From Tridacna crocea (taxonomy: Eukaryota; Mollusca; Bivalvia; Cardiida; Cardiidae), in NCBI GenBank assembly GCA_943736015.1, contig OX031065.1, forward strand, positions 51,686,992-51,750,991: a DNA stretch of 64,000 nt, read 5' to 3'. Below the pieces are notes generated by a model that saw only the letters and a list, made by a program, of their open reading frames with translations, did not search any database and was not told the DNA's origin. This document shows positions 1 through 11,998 of this stretch, in pieces; position 1 is the stretch's first letter; every line of letters begins with the position of its first letter. Both the position numbers and the translations under genes were made by a program.

Positions 1-305
1 TTTGGATTTTTGTCTGGGGCATAACTTTCCAAGTGTAAAAGCTAGTACCTTCAAACTTCATATACAGATGGACCACATTAACAAGAAGTGCAGTTATCAA
101 AACTATAACTCTGTTCCTGCAACATTTAGAGTTATTGCCCTTTGTTAATTGTAACTTTGGATTTTTAAAATGGGGCATAACTTGCAAAGTACAAAAGCTA
201 GTCACTTCAAACTTCATATGATTTTGAATCACATCAAAGTAAAGTGCACTGTGCAAGAACCATAAATCTTTTCCCACTATTTTCAGAGTTATAGCCCTTT
301 GTAAT
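1..305 (+). repeat. Tandem repeat, about 155-bp unit (two copies, cut by window edge)
   Basis: The block TTTGGATTTTT...GGGGCATAACTT...ACTTCAAACTTCATAT...AGAGTTATTGCCCTTTG occurs at 1 and again at 156, diverged. The period is 155 bp. The layout resembles the core repeats of bivalve elements. The array probably continues to the left. Confidence 0.7.
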
Positions 306-1353
306 ATATAATTTTTTTAAAATTCTTTTGTACTAAACCATTCTGCATTCTGTGACAAAGAGCTGTTTAGTGACAAGGAGCTGGTTTGGGGTCACATTTA
401 GTGATAGCTCAATTATTTTTGTTTTGTTTTGGGAGCTCAAACAATGCCAACTTCATAACGACCTCAATAGAGGCGACTTAGGAAAACATTATGAGAAAAA
501 AAATCTGTTTTTTGTAGATTCACTGCAATGAATTTCCAGAACTGTTTCTATAAAATTGTGCTAAATTTATTGGAACTTCAGAACTTCTTAGCTAATGTTG
601 TGGTTTGTGAAAGAGCGACTTTCGGTTTCTTTTCTTGTCAGACAATCATAAAGAGCCTTAAAGTTTTAAGAATTAATTTGGCAGCAAACGTCGTAGAGCC
701 AGATCAGACTTCTCATAAAGGAGCAACTTCGATCAGAATCTTCAATGTTTGCTAAATTCTGAATGTGTCCTTGGATCTCATTGATCTGTGGCATGACACT
801 ATTAAAGGTGGTCATTACAGTTTTCAAGGTATCCAGGATAGATTTTTAGGAAAATTATGGTAACTTGAAAGATGTAACTATAATACAGACTGTTGGTTTA
901 CTTCACTAGTTATATTTTTAGTTTCTTGCGGTATTGATAGGAAAAAAAAATAATGAAAAGAAATATCTCTTTTTTTTATATTTTTTTATCGACTGAACAT
1001 TTTTAGAGCTTTTTATTTTATTTTTTTTTCGTCCCCCCGACCCTAAATTTGAAAAAAAGATCCCGTAAATCAACTTATAAAAAAATTCTGGCCTTACAAT
1101 AGTGTTACCGCTTTTTTCCAAACGTAATTAACGAACCAAAAGCAGGTGGTGTCATTTCCCACAATAGGATCATTTCTTTCTCATAAACAGCTATAGAATA
1201 TCAATGCAGTTCACTGATTAGGGACTTTTTTTAGTTCCGAGCTGGCAATGCAAAGCAATAAATAAAACCTAAAAGCTATTTTGCAGCTCAAGACTGTCAG
1301 ATAATATCTAAAGCAGAATGATAGACAGGTATCCATAGATTTTTTCCAAGAAT
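306..1353. other. AT-rich stretch without recognised genes
   Basis: Single-copy-looking AT-rich DNA with long A and T runs around 940-1060. Short ORFs here have homopolymer-driven composition and no recognisable domain. Confidence 0.6.
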
Positions 1354-1582
1354 TTAACTCTCTACCACAGGAGAAAAATTTAGACTGGTCCAAATTGAAA
1401 GCATTTGCAGATGACAAAATAAAGGTGACTAAAAAAAAGCAATTTGTTCTGGGAAGGGTAAAAAACACTGTGGGAAAAGGAGAAAATGCTGGTTACCAGC
1501 ATTTTCTCCTTTTCCAACAGTGTTTTCAAAAGGCTTTTTTCTCAGGGGCATCAAAAGTAGGGACTGTGTGGTAATGGGTTAA
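1354..1582 (-). mobile_element. TP MITE, full length
   Basis: TTAA at both edges. The R end (GGTCCAAATTGAAAGCATTT) comes first, then the palindromic core with GGTTACC at its centre, then the L end finishing GTGTGGTAATGGGTTAA. At 229 bp it is the typical length of the family. Confidence 0.9.
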
Positions 1583-1624
1583 ATCAGATAGGGAGTTGTT
1601 TAACGTTATTGCAAAATTTATAAT

Positions 1625-1790
1625 TCTTTGTTTGAACAACTCCGACAAAAGAAGCTATAGAAAGAATTGTGGTATAAAGAGAAAATCCTGCTAAACTGCA
1701 TCTTCTTCTTTTCCCACAATTTTTTCTCCCCTTTTTCCGATATGAAGTTTATTTGTAGTCTAGATTGCTTTCAAATAGGACAATTTTGTT
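1625..1790 (+). mobile_element. TP MITE, degenerate relic
   Basis: Decayed core (ATTGTGGTATAAAGAGAAAA ... TCTTTTCCCACAATTTTTTC) without recognisable termini. An old copy. Confidence 0.4.
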
Positions 1791-2321
1791 TGTAGTCAGG
1801 TTTTGCTTACAATTAAAAAATTGTAGTTGGGGGGTGGGGGGTGGGGAATGTTACAAATAATGATAGAAGTGCTTTCAAAATGACTCTTGCTCTAAATCCA
1901 AACAGAAAAATAGGAAATTTCAGGAGTGGCCATGGAAATTGAAGATTCCAATAGGATATATATCCGGTTTGTTGCCAGTCTGCTTTGAAACTTTAAAATC
2001 CATTTGCTTGCAAAAAGTTGTAATAAAATGCATACAAATATACTTTACAGGGCTGGCATGAAGTCGACTTTTTTTAAGTGGTCCTTGTTCCTTGTTTTAC
2101 AGAATGTCCCCTAAGATTTTACCCAAGGGGACATTAATTTTGTGTCCCGCAATATTTTTGATCTAAGAACAACACTGACACAGCCTGTTTATATATTAGT
2201 ATAATCATGATTTAACTTTATCATTTTGCTCCTTTTCTAAATCAGTATCTGATTTGACAAACTACACAAGTACCAGACGAAAGGACAAGAATCTGCCTCA
2301 CTGACCACCAATCAAGACAGA

Positions 2322-2441
2322 CAACATTGTGGGAAAAGCAGATAATGTTGATAAACTGTACTTTTTTTCTTAATTACCAGTGCTTTCAAAAGCCTGCAAG
2401 CTAACAGTTGTTAAAGCAAAGGTTTATTTCCTAATGGGATA
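2322..2441 (-). mobile_element. TP MITE fragment
   Basis: Core arm ACATTGTGGGAAAAGCAGA followed by a decayed second arm and a partial L end (CCTAATGGGATAA). The R end is missing. Confidence 0.4.
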
Positions 2442-2728
2442 AAAATCAAAAAGAAATAAATTATGTCTTTTGCAATTGGGTGGAATTGTGTTCAAATGTA
2501 GACCAAAATTTATATTGGCAGGCTTTGTGATCAATACAAACCTCCATTGACAAAAAAACTTTCTGATTAATTAGCAGCTTTTGAATTTGAATAGTCAAAC
2601 ATGAAGATTCATTTACCTATTTCTCCTATTTCATTTCGAAAACCAACCTCCACATAATCCCTTTTATTTCTATAGCCCCATAAATGTTCCAATATTCATT
2701 TTCAGCACCTCCTACCAAGTCGAATATT

Positions 2729-2956
2729 TTAACTCTTTACCAAATGACAAAATTTTAGACTGGTCTGAATTGAAAGCACTTGCAGACAACAAAATAAATG
2801 CAACTCAAAAATTGAAATTTGTTTCCAGCAGGGTAAAAAACATTGTGGGAAAGGAGAAAATGGTGGTTACAAGCACTTTCTCCTTTTCCCAAAATGTTTT
2901 CAGAAGGCTTCTATCTCAAGGTCGTAAAAACCAGGGGTTGTTTGGTAAAGGGCTAA
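2729..2956 (-). mobile_element. TP MITE, full length
   Basis: TTAA on the left and CTAA on the right. R end, core and L end are all present. The core centre is GGTGGTTACAAGC, so the dyad is no longer perfect. Confidence 0.88.
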
Positions 2957-3026
2957 CATACTTCTTGTTTGACCTAACAAATCTATTACAAGTTTCATTA
3001 GGGATAAACACTTGAAAGACTGAAAA

Positions 3027-3224
3027 AAGAATGACCCTGAAAAGGAGGCCTTTTGAAAAAATTGTGGGAATAGGAGAAAATGCTGATAACCAGCATTTTC
3101 TCCTTTTCGTACAATGTTTCTACTATTGTAAACTCAAGTTTCAATTTTTAAGTCAGTTTTTTTGTCGTCGCTAATGCTTTTAATTTGGACAATTCTAAAA
3201 CTTTGTCATTTGGTAATGAGTTAA
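3027..3224 (+). mobile_element. TP MITE, L terminus missing
   Basis: Begins inside the L end at TGACCCTGAAAAGG, with a full core and an R end closing GGTAATGAGTTAA. It starts 70 bases after the previous copy. Confidence 0.8.
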
Positions 3225-3408
3225 AAAGTTTCATTTCTTGCTTTTCTGTAATTCATAGGCAAACAATGGTAGCTAGATTATGGATTGATATTTCATGGTT
3301 ACAACCAGTGAAAAATACTGTTTCATATTTTCTAAATCTTCAGTTGAAGGCAGAACCAGTAGTTCCCAGGCACTGGTTACCTAGGCAACCAGCAGATATA
3401 TGACTTAT

Positions 3409-3634
3409 TTAACTCTTTACCACACAACAAAATTTTAGACTGGCTCAAATTGAAAGCATTTGCAGACGACAAAACAAAGGCAACTGAAAATTTGAAATTT
3501 GTTCTAGGAAGGGTAGAAAACAATGTGAGAAAAGGAGAAAATGCTGGTTACCAGCATTTTCTCCTTTTCTTACAGTGTTTTCTACCCTTCTTTCTCAGGG
3601 GGGTCAAAAGTAGAGATTGTGTGGTAATAGTTAA
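3409..3634 (-). mobile_element. TP MITE, full length
   Basis: TTAA at both edges, R to L, with an intact core. The second arm has CTTACAGTG, so part of the stem has G-T type mismatches. Confidence 0.9.
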
Positions 3635-3639
3635 ATATC

Positions 3640-6234
3640 CTTGTCCTTCACATAACAGTAATATTTCAATGTTTTATGGGGTGGGGAAGATACGCCTCAG
3701 GAAATTACTGAAACAACTGTACCGGAGTACCGGAGTCTCCGGAGTCGCAACCAAAAAAGGGGCAATAAGCATGAAATAAATCCTATAGCTCTGGGTTTCA
3801 CTATTTCATCAGGTCAGACATTGCCCTTAGCTCTGTCATGCAATATGGCATTCTCTCTCAAACCAAAAGTGGCGAAAGTCTTACAATCATCCTCATTTTG
3901 TAGGGATAGTAAAATTAATTCAGGTAAATGCATCAACACATCTAGAAACATTAAGGATAATAGAGAATATGCTTTTTGTGGTATTTGTCGAAGACAATAC
4001 CATTTTGAATTCAAGATTGAATTTTGATAACCATGTATCTTATTTTGTGCAAAGCCGAAGGAAATAAACCCAGTTAAACTCATTCTTTCTCAGGCAAATG
4101 AGTTTTGCGGTGGCACACAGATATGTAATTTTAAATGGCATTTTAGAATACATTGGGCGAGGCCATCGATCGTTGAGATACTTACTTTTGATTGAAAATA
4201 GCTTCTCTCACACATAGCCTTTTGTTGGAGCAATGATACAAATTTGCCTACTGACCCCAGGCTTTTTCGTTCCAAAACCAATTTGTTCCATGGCTTGTTC
4301 GTCCTATGACTGCGTGCTACTCCATTTGATTGCTCATGAATATTTGTAGATCGAAGTACATGTAATTGAATGTAATGTTGGAAATTAAATGTAAAAGGCT
4401 AAAGATATTTCAAATTATAGTTTTAAGGTACATGAGTACTCTCCCTTCAACCGGAAAGGTATTCATTTGCTTTTAAGCCAATATTTGAACAATATGTCTC
4501 TTCTTCTTTCAAACTTTTGATTCCAAGCAATTGGTTTCCTTGACAAATACCACTTCAGCGTTCTCAATGCTTTTATTTACTACTAATTTCACCTTTAATC
4601 AAGATATCCGAACCAAAAGTTGAATGGAGGTGAAAAAATTATCTGCAAGAGGCTAAGTGCTTAATGGCTTGCCTGAAAATGAAAGTAAGTAATGCCAGTA
4701 AGCAATTGTTCAAAGGTCACTAGAGACATGGGAGAGACTTTCTGCTAATTGAACATGTATGAGGTAAGCCAACATGATCCAATAAATCTGTCAACATGGC
4801 CCAGAGGGAAATGTAACCCACAATTAGTTCTTTACTTCATGTTTATGAGTTTCAACTACTGACAGAATGAAAGCATTTGGGTATGACTGAAATGAAAATG
4901 AATAATAGTTGTACTGGTAAGACTGACTAGAAATCAATGCAGAAATTGCTTAATTTGTACAACCTCTCAATATTTTAAAAAAAATTCTGACATCCCACTG
5001 ACACAAATGTTCATGTGATAAGGGATAATAAATTCTTTGACGTCATATCATATCCAGAGCAATGTTTTTCCAATACATGGAATAATCTGAGGATTCCATG
5101 CAATTTTTTTCTTGACTGAACTCAGTGAACAATAACAAGTTGACTATAGCGCTATTATGGATGTCAATTGTAATACAACTAGCGTCCATTAACCGTAATT
5201 CGTGTCCATTAAGTGTGTCTATCCCAACATCTACACAACATGTTTGCATTATGTGTACAGCAGTAATTCTTTGGTTATTATTATAATAATTTTTTGATAT
5301 GTACAGATCAAAGTATCAAGAAAATTATATTTCATACATGAGCTAATATATTATTTGGGCAGATTTTAGGAGACATGATTTTTGAAAATTAAGTCGGATT
5401 TTTTCATTTAATAAGGTTGCTTATCTGTACAAACTGAATCTACTGCACAAGAAAAATGCATATTCCACACTGGAACATTGTCTATGGTGATGCAATGCCA
5501 GTCATAACACAGATGCTGCCATCAACATGTCCTTCATGTTACGAAATTGCAATGTAAAAGAAATCACATTCTAATTGAAAAAATAACTACTTTTTGGTTT
5601 AGATTGCAAGATTTCACTACGAAACACCTGTATAACATGCATTTATTTTATTTGAGTCGAGAAGTTTAGAAAAAAAATTGAGTATGTTACATGTCAGAAA
5701 AAATCAATGTTTTGCAACTATTTTAATTTCTCGAGAAGGTTATATAGTAAACGATTCTTAGTTGTTTGTATAAAAAATGTTACTGTAGTGTCTGTTTTGT
5801 TCTCAGAAATATTTTTCCATTACATTAAATAACGTGGCTTCCTTTTCTAAGCAATTTTTATCATTGTTATATAAAGGACACATGTGTTACAGCAATGACA
5901 CAAAATGTTACAGCACAGACTTAAATTTGTATTTGCAATAATTCCATAAAAAGAATTGTACTTAGTGTCTTTATTTGAGAAAATCAAATGAAACAATGAT
6001 GGAATAGTTACACATGAAATAAAAAAAAGTAATTTGCACCAAAGTACAGTCTTGTTGACTAGTTAAGATTTTAAATGTTACTGCAAGTACATCCAAGTTA
6101 ATACAATTACTCTTGTATTAACTGTTAATTATATTCATGCTATATGCATTTTAAACATTAGGGCTAATTAGGAAATAAAAAATCCACATCATGACGTTTC
6201 AGAAACAAATCAGACAAAATAAAAATCTATAAAC
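3640..6234. other. Long stretch without recognised features
   Basis: No TP copy, SINE or splice-bounded coding exon seen in this 2.6 kb. It is AT-rich, and the ORFs are short with no family resemblance. It is the second-longest TP-free stretch outside the pearl-like elements. Confidence 0.5.
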
Positions 6235-6454
6235 GTCACTCCTGACCAAATGACAAAATTTAAGACTGGTCCAAATTGAAAGCACTTGCAGGAGACAAAA
6301 TGAATGAAACTAAAATATGAAATATGCTTCCAGCAAAGTAGAAAACAGTGTGGGAAAAGGAAATAAATGCTGGATTTCACCTTTTCCCACAATGCTTTCA
6401 AAAGGTTTCTATCTCAAGGTTGTAAAAAACAGGGATTGCTCGGTAGAGAGTTAA
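6235..6454 (-). mobile_element. TP MITE, diverged
   Basis: The R end (GACAAAATTTAAGACTGGTC) is clear. The core has lost its centre (AAATGCTGGATTTCACC), and the L end closes GAGTTAA. The left TTAA is not recognisable. Confidence 0.8.
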
Positions 6455-6805
6455 CTAAATGTATTTCAAACATTGTAACAGTAAGGACATGTAGACCAGG
6501 TTCTGGCAATAGATGTTGAAAATTTAATCATGAATTTAATGAAAAATTTTGTTTGGCTCATTGCAATGTAGCTTCCACTGCACGTTTTACAGAGTGCTAT
6601 TACAAATGTATTGCATTAAGCCTGCAATTTATGCAAGTGAAAAATTGGAAATTAACAGTAAGAAGACAAGGAAATACTATTGTTAATACTCCCATCAATA
6701 CATTTCATTCATTGTTCTCCAGGTAATCATTACAGTTTTAATGCTAATGAACGCATCAGATGGCCGTGAATATTAGAAGAATACTATGGGTCATTTAATA
6801 CTTCT

Positions 6806-6958
6806 ATTTGCCACACAATCCCTAGTTTGAAGAAGCTTCTTGAAAAACCAGCATTTTCTCTTTTCCCAGAATGCTTTCTACCTTTTCAAAGACCGATTCC
6901 ATGAGTTGAGCTACATTTAGATATGTCATCTGCGAATGCTTCCAGTTTTGGTCTACAT
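6806..6958 (+). mobile_element. TP MITE relic with most of the first core arm deleted
   Basis: L end (GCCACACAATCCCTAGTTTG), then directly AACCAGCATTTTCTCTTTTC and an R half with TCATCTGCGAATGCTTCC. Part of the first arm is gone. Confidence 0.65.
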
Positions 6959-7104
6959 AAATTATCCAAGACGCACCTCGTGGCATCTTTGCTTGAAAGA
7001 TTCCAGAGTAACAAGTTTGTCTTGGTTTAGGTAACTAAAATGCCTATTTACACTGCTGTATGCAGATCAAGTGTTTCTTTGAAATTCTTCATCATTTCTA
7101 TTTT

Positions 7105-7380
7105 CATCTGTAGCTCAGTCAGTAGTGTAAAGGACTTGAGATCCCAAGCTCGGTTAATTTACTTTCCGAGGATGGATGAAAAGTTCTCGGCACAGGATTC
7201 ATTTCCATTTTGCCACGGACAATAGTTTCGAAATAGCTGGAAAGCAGTCAATGGCCTGGAAAGAATATCGTACGGAGTACTGGTGAAAGAAACTCCAAGA
7301 AAGCATGGATAGGTACACTAGCCACAGAGCTAAAACTGAAATAATATGGGGAAAAGCGCCATACAATAAATTAATCAATC
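7105..7380 (+). mobile_element. tRNA-derived SINE
   Basis: The tRNA-like head (TCTGTAGCTCAGTCAGTAG, an A-box, then a decayed B-box region) is followed by a body with GTACGGAGTACTGGTGAAAG. The tail reads GCGCCATACAATAAATTAAT and CAATC. The body and tail match the piece at 40626-40763. I infer Pol III transcription and LINE-driven copying from the layout. Confidence 0.7.
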
Positions 7381-9478
7381 TGCTATTGCTCTATCCTGAA
7401 GTTCCTGAAAATGAGGGCGATAATGTTAAACTTTGAAGTGCCTGTTATAGCAACTTTGTTCTCTGTCTTTCCTCTTGCTTTTCCTCCACTTCTTTCTCAC
7501 TAAATTCTGTCCCCTATCTGTAATATACTATTGTTTCTTCCTGTTAAAATGTCATGGATATAACATTCTTTTCACTGCTGTAAATACTTCTGTCTCTTTT
7601 CATGATCAGCATCTCTATTCTGTCTGTTTTCTCTGGAGATCTGCATGAATTAGACTCGGCCATTTTTACCCAACAATCATAGAAAGATGTTTATTTATTC
7701 CTTTAATAATGAAAAACAAGGTTTGGTGTGTCGGAAAAAAATCAAGATAGAAGCTTTTAGTCATGGTTAATGAGCAAATGCTCAATTGATGTCAATATTT
7801 CCAAGTTAGGACCCTGTTGTTTAATATAATAATCAGGTAGTATAGGTACTAAAATAAAAATGAGGCAAGGTTTATAATGAACCAACACTCATTTTCCCAT
7901 TACTTTTTTGCTGAATTGTCTGATTTTAACATAAGGATTTCAAATCCTTATAGTAACAAAAAGTTTCATAATGGATAAGTCAAAAGCTAACCCGAATGAT
8001 AAATGGTCAAAATAAATTGCTCTTCAGAAATATACAATACAGTGGGGTTAAAAACAAATGCATTTTGACCAGGTCAGGGAAATGTAAGTGCTTGATTTCT
8101 GTGCCATGTTAGCTTCCTTTTGTAACAACTTCTGTTCCTTGCTATAACAAGGTGTTGTCAGGTTAAAATCTTAATGAAATCCATTTTGAATTTGTTGTGT
8201 GTTTATAATTTTCAACATCATAAAGATAATTTGATTACATTGCAACGTTTTCACGGAATTTTGTTTCATTATTCAGTTTTAGTTAAAAACGATGATTGCA
8301 GTAACTCATTACTGTCTTTGCTGTAACGGTACAAAGAAAAGTCACATCCAATGTAAAAATAGGCTGACAATGGGACTTTCTATAGATAATTAACTACATA
8401 TACTAATTACTTGACATTGAATTAAGCTAAAATCATATCTATATAGAATTCAAGTTCCTTTTCCTGAACAAAATGTCCCCTAAGTAACAATTCGGTTACT
8501 TGCAGTAACAAAAAACATGGTTATTTTAAGGACCGTAATTGCAAGGAGGTACACAACATTTTTACAATCTGTTGCGGACATAGGACTGTCAAACACATGT
8601 TTAATTGAAGTTCATGAGTACCTTGTTTTGTGACTGTGCATGCATTGAAGGATAATGCAATATTATGTATTTAAATGGATGTATCGTATGCAACACAAAG
8701 GACAGAATAAAAAAGTACGGTATCATATACTTACTATGAAAATAAGATTTCTCTTCATAAACAAAAAATCAATGTTTGATGAAAGCATGCTGTCATCTGT
8801 GGTGAAAGGCTCTTTTCTGTGGAGGTAATTTTGTTGATCCCTCATGTACACCAATGGTGGAACACCACTGAATCATATTATTGTTATTGCAAGGACGTGA
8901 TTGCGAGGGACATTTTTTGATGGACCACAGTTCAAATATTATGCAAGAAATTGTATGCTTGTTATGTCCTTTAGTTAGAGGAAGGGTTTGTATTTGATAT
9001 GGTAAGTAGAAAAAACCAAGTGAAAGTCATTTATTCTTTAGCGCAACACTTAAAGTATGGAGAATTAGTCTGGGGACAAAGCAAAATCGCCAGAATTTGG
9101 CCTTAAAAGGTCAAAATGTAAAGAAATTTCTGGAAAGGACACTATTTTGGGCACTCTGGATAATGGGTAATAGTGTATTTTATTGTGTGGAAACAGAAAT
9201 TCCCAGATCTCATGAAGCAATTAATTGTTTGAATCAAAGGACAGAAAATCTGCCCAAATTATAGAATAGCTCACGTATGTATTTCTCACTCTTCAAGTCA
9301 AAATTTGAAGATTAATTGTAAACGGGTGTAGCTCAAGATCAGGGTGAATATGGGATCTTTAGGCCATAAAGCAATGGTAAAATTTCAAGCATTTGGGTCT
9401 TCTATCTTTTTATACAAACCGATCTTAGTTTACGCAGGTTGATGTGACAACTAGAGATATGAAAAATTAGCAATCCCT
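7381..9478. other. Long stretch without recognised features
   Basis: About 2.1 kb of AT-rich DNA. No TP copy, SINE head or splice-bounded coding segment was recognised on either strand. Confidence 0.5.
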
Positions 9479-9586
9479 AGTTTTAGCGACCCGAGAAAGA
9501 TGCCTTCAGAAAACATTGGAAAATGAGACAATGCTGGTAACCACCATTTTCTCCTCTGCATTTGTTCATTTGGTAAAGATATTAAC
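9479..9586 (+). mobile_element. TP MITE internal-deletion relic
   Basis: GACCCGAGAAAGATGCC, a shrunken core (GACAATGCTGGTAACC), then jumps directly to the R terminus CATTTGGTAAAGATATTAA. Confidence 0.6.
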
Positions 9587-9719
9587 TCTAAATCATAAAT
9601 TAGATCATTTTTTTCATGTGTTTACAAGGATGTTTTTCAAATAATTCTACTGCAAAGAACAATTATTATAGTAAAGATAAAAATACTGAATAAGGGATTT
9701 TTGGCTGACCAAGCCAATA

Positions 9720-9949
9720 TTAACCCTTTAGCAAACGACAAAATTTTACACCTTGTGCACATTCAATTTATTTGAAGACGACAAAATAAATGTGACTTAA
9801 AACTTGAAACTTAACTGTAGAAGAACAGAAAACATTTTGCGAAAAGGAGAAAATGCTGGTGACCAGCATTTTCTCCTTTTCCCATAATGTTTTCAGAAGG
9901 CTTCTTTCTCGGGGTCGTAAAAACCAGGGCTTGTCTGGTAATGGGTTAA
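9720..9949 (-). mobile_element. TP MITE, full length
   Basis: TTAA at both edges. The R end is diverged, the core is intact with GGTGACC at the centre, and the L end closes GGTAATGGGTTAA. Confidence 0.9.
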
Positions 9950-10104
9950 TAAGAGGTCTAATTATCATTGAAGTTTGTTGAGATATTGAACAACTATTTA
10001 TACTCTCTTCCTTATCAACATTCCTGATACTTTCCTGAACTGCTAACTCAAAACTTAAGTGACATCAGATGACACATTTAGAATTGAAAGAAATGGGCTT
10101 ATTA

Positions 10105-10217
10105 AAGTTCTCAGACACAATAGGAAATATTGCAGGAACAATAAAAAAATTATGTTTACCAGCATTTTCTCCTTTTCCAACACTGTTTTCAAAAGCTTCT
10201 TCCCACAGGGTGGTTAA
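10105..10217 (-). mobile_element. TP MITE, partial copy abutting the next one
   Basis: The first arm is decayed. The second arm ACCAGCATTTTCTCCTTTTC is followed by an L end shortened to CACAGGGTGGTTAA. Its final TTAA is also the first TTAA of the copy at 10214. Confidence 0.65.
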
Positions 10218-10443
10218 CTCTTTACCACAAGAGAAAATCTTAGACCGGTCCAAATTAAAAGCATTTTCAGACGACAAAATAACATTGACTGAAAAAAATA
10301 AAATTTGTTCCGAAAGGATAGAAAACATTGTGGGAAAAGAGGAAAATACTGGTTACCACAATTTTCTCTTTTTCCCACAATGTTTTCAAAAGCCCTCTTT
10401 CTCGGGGGTCGTTAAAAGGCGGGATTGTAAGGGAAAGGGTTAA
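10214..10443 (-). mobile_element. TP MITE, full length
   Basis: TTAA at both edges. The core carries ATACTGGTTACCACAATTTTC, so the centre dyad is partly broken. The left TTAA is shared with the preceding fragment. Confidence 0.9.
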
Positions 10444-10683
10444 AATTTGGGATTGTTAGATAAAGTTTAATGGATTCCATCTCAAGTTCCATGTAAACAA
10501 AACAATACATCAAACCATTAGATGAATCCATTTCCTTCCTCAGAGGCTTTTTCCCATCTTGTAGAAGACCACTTTTGGAAACACTTCGGTAAAAGAAGAT
10601 TGTTAACGAATTGTATGCAAAATCATGTCATACTCACCTACCATTCTTGACAGTGTTCATAGTCCTATTACCGGTATCCAGAA

Positions 10684-10768
10684 TTTTTTGAATTTGAAAG
10701 TAACACAATCTCTAATTGGCTAATGGTTCAGCCAATCAGAAGTTGTTGTTACTTTCAAATTAGAAAAT
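10684..10768. repeat. Imperfect hairpin around a CCAAT-like dyad
   Basis: The arms TTTGAAAGTAACA and TGTTACTTTCAAA (the latter within GTTGTTGTTACTTTC), with TAATTGGCTAA and AGCCAATCAG nested inside, form a stem of about 39 bp around a short loop. It is unrelated to TP and could be a small MITE or its remnant. Confidence 0.6.
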
Positions 10769-10935
10769 CTTTGACAATAAATCTAAGAACTTTCATTAAA
10801 AATTGTCAGTGAATATAGACTCTCTGGCACACTGTGACCCTGGTAACATGCTGTGCAGCCTGCTTTTAATCTACTCCGTTTGCAAATAATGCATAGGAAT
10901 GGCACAGGTGTAAATGTCAATGCTTTCAGCCTGTT

Positions 10936-11164
10936 TTAACTCATTACCAAACAACAATATTTTAGGCATGTCCAAATCGAAAGCATTTGCAGATGACAAA
11001 ATGAAAGTGACTGAAATTTTGAATTTTGTTTTGTGAAGTGTAGAAAACATTGTGGGAAAAGGAGAAAATGCTGGTAACCAGCATTTTCTCCTTTTCCCAC
11101 AATGTTTTCTAAAGGCTTCTTTCTCAGGGTCGTCAAAAGTAGGGATTGTGTGGTAATGGGTTAA
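10936..11164 (-). mobile_element. TP MITE, full length, first of a pair sharing TTAA
   Basis: R end AACAATATTTTAGGCATGTC, a perfect core, and an L end closing GTGTGGTAATGGG. The right TTAA is also the left TTAA of the next copy. Confidence 0.93.
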
Positions 11165-11355
11165 CTCATTACCAAACAACAAAATTTTAGGTTTGTCCAA
11201 ATCGAAAGCATTTTGTAGACAACAAAATAAAAGTGACCCAAAATTTGAAATTTGTTTTGTGAAAGGTAGAAAACATTGTGGGAAAAGGAGAAGATGCTGG
11301 TAAAGGCTTCTTTGTCAAGGGCATCAAAAGTAGGGATTGTGTGGTAATGGGTTAA
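11161..11355 (-). mobile_element. TP MITE, second arm of core deleted
   Basis: Begins at the TTAA shared with 10936-11164. The core runs GAGAAGATGCTGGTAAAGG and then enters the L end, so the whole second arm is lost while both termini stay intact. Confidence 0.9.
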
Positions 11356-11787
11356 TACCATCCCCCCCCACACACACCCCTGCGGCCGTAATATACACTC
11401 TGGCAGATTGGTATTATACATTACAATTGATTTTGGGGAAACTTTTCGACATTTTACTTCATTTCAAAAGCCTGAAAGCCATAAACCATGTTCAATTTAT
11501 TTTCGCAGCCTACGTAGATCAAGAAAGGACGGCAGAAAATATACATGGTCTAGTTTTCCTCTTGTGATTTCTAATGCTGTCAACCTCGGGGGCATCTGTA
11601 TGAGTGACAGTGTTTTATTTGTATGGTGTTTAACCCTGTTTTCTACATTATTTCGGTTACATCACATGGGCTAGTGAGCTTGTTCATGCTTTTCCTAAGT
11701 TTCTTCTACCAGCACTTTGCACAATATTTTTTTCCAAAACCACTCATCAGCAGTGAGAGAGGAATGAATGCTTTGCAGTGACTATCA

Positions 11788-11998
11788 TTAACTCTTAACA
11801 ATGAACCTGAGAAAGAGGCCTTTTGAAATCATTGTGGGAAAAGAAGAAAATGCTGGTAACCAGCATTTTCTCCTTTTCCCACAATTTTTTCAGCCCTTTC
11901 CAAAAGAAACTTCCATTTTTCAGTTAAATTTATTTTGTTGTCTGCATATGCTTTCAATTTGAACCAGTCTAAAATTTTCTACTGTATAGAAGAGTTAA
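11788..11998 (+). mobile_element. TP MITE, L end shortened
   Basis: TTAA, then a short L end (ACTCTTAACAATGAACCTGA), an intact core and a complete R end closing GAAGAGTTAA. Confidence 0.85.

Noticed and set aside
1480..1530. Rho-independent terminators at the GC-poor hairpins with T runs
   Set aside because: The hairpins are MITE cores repeated about 90 times in a eukaryotic genome. Bacterial termination does not apply.
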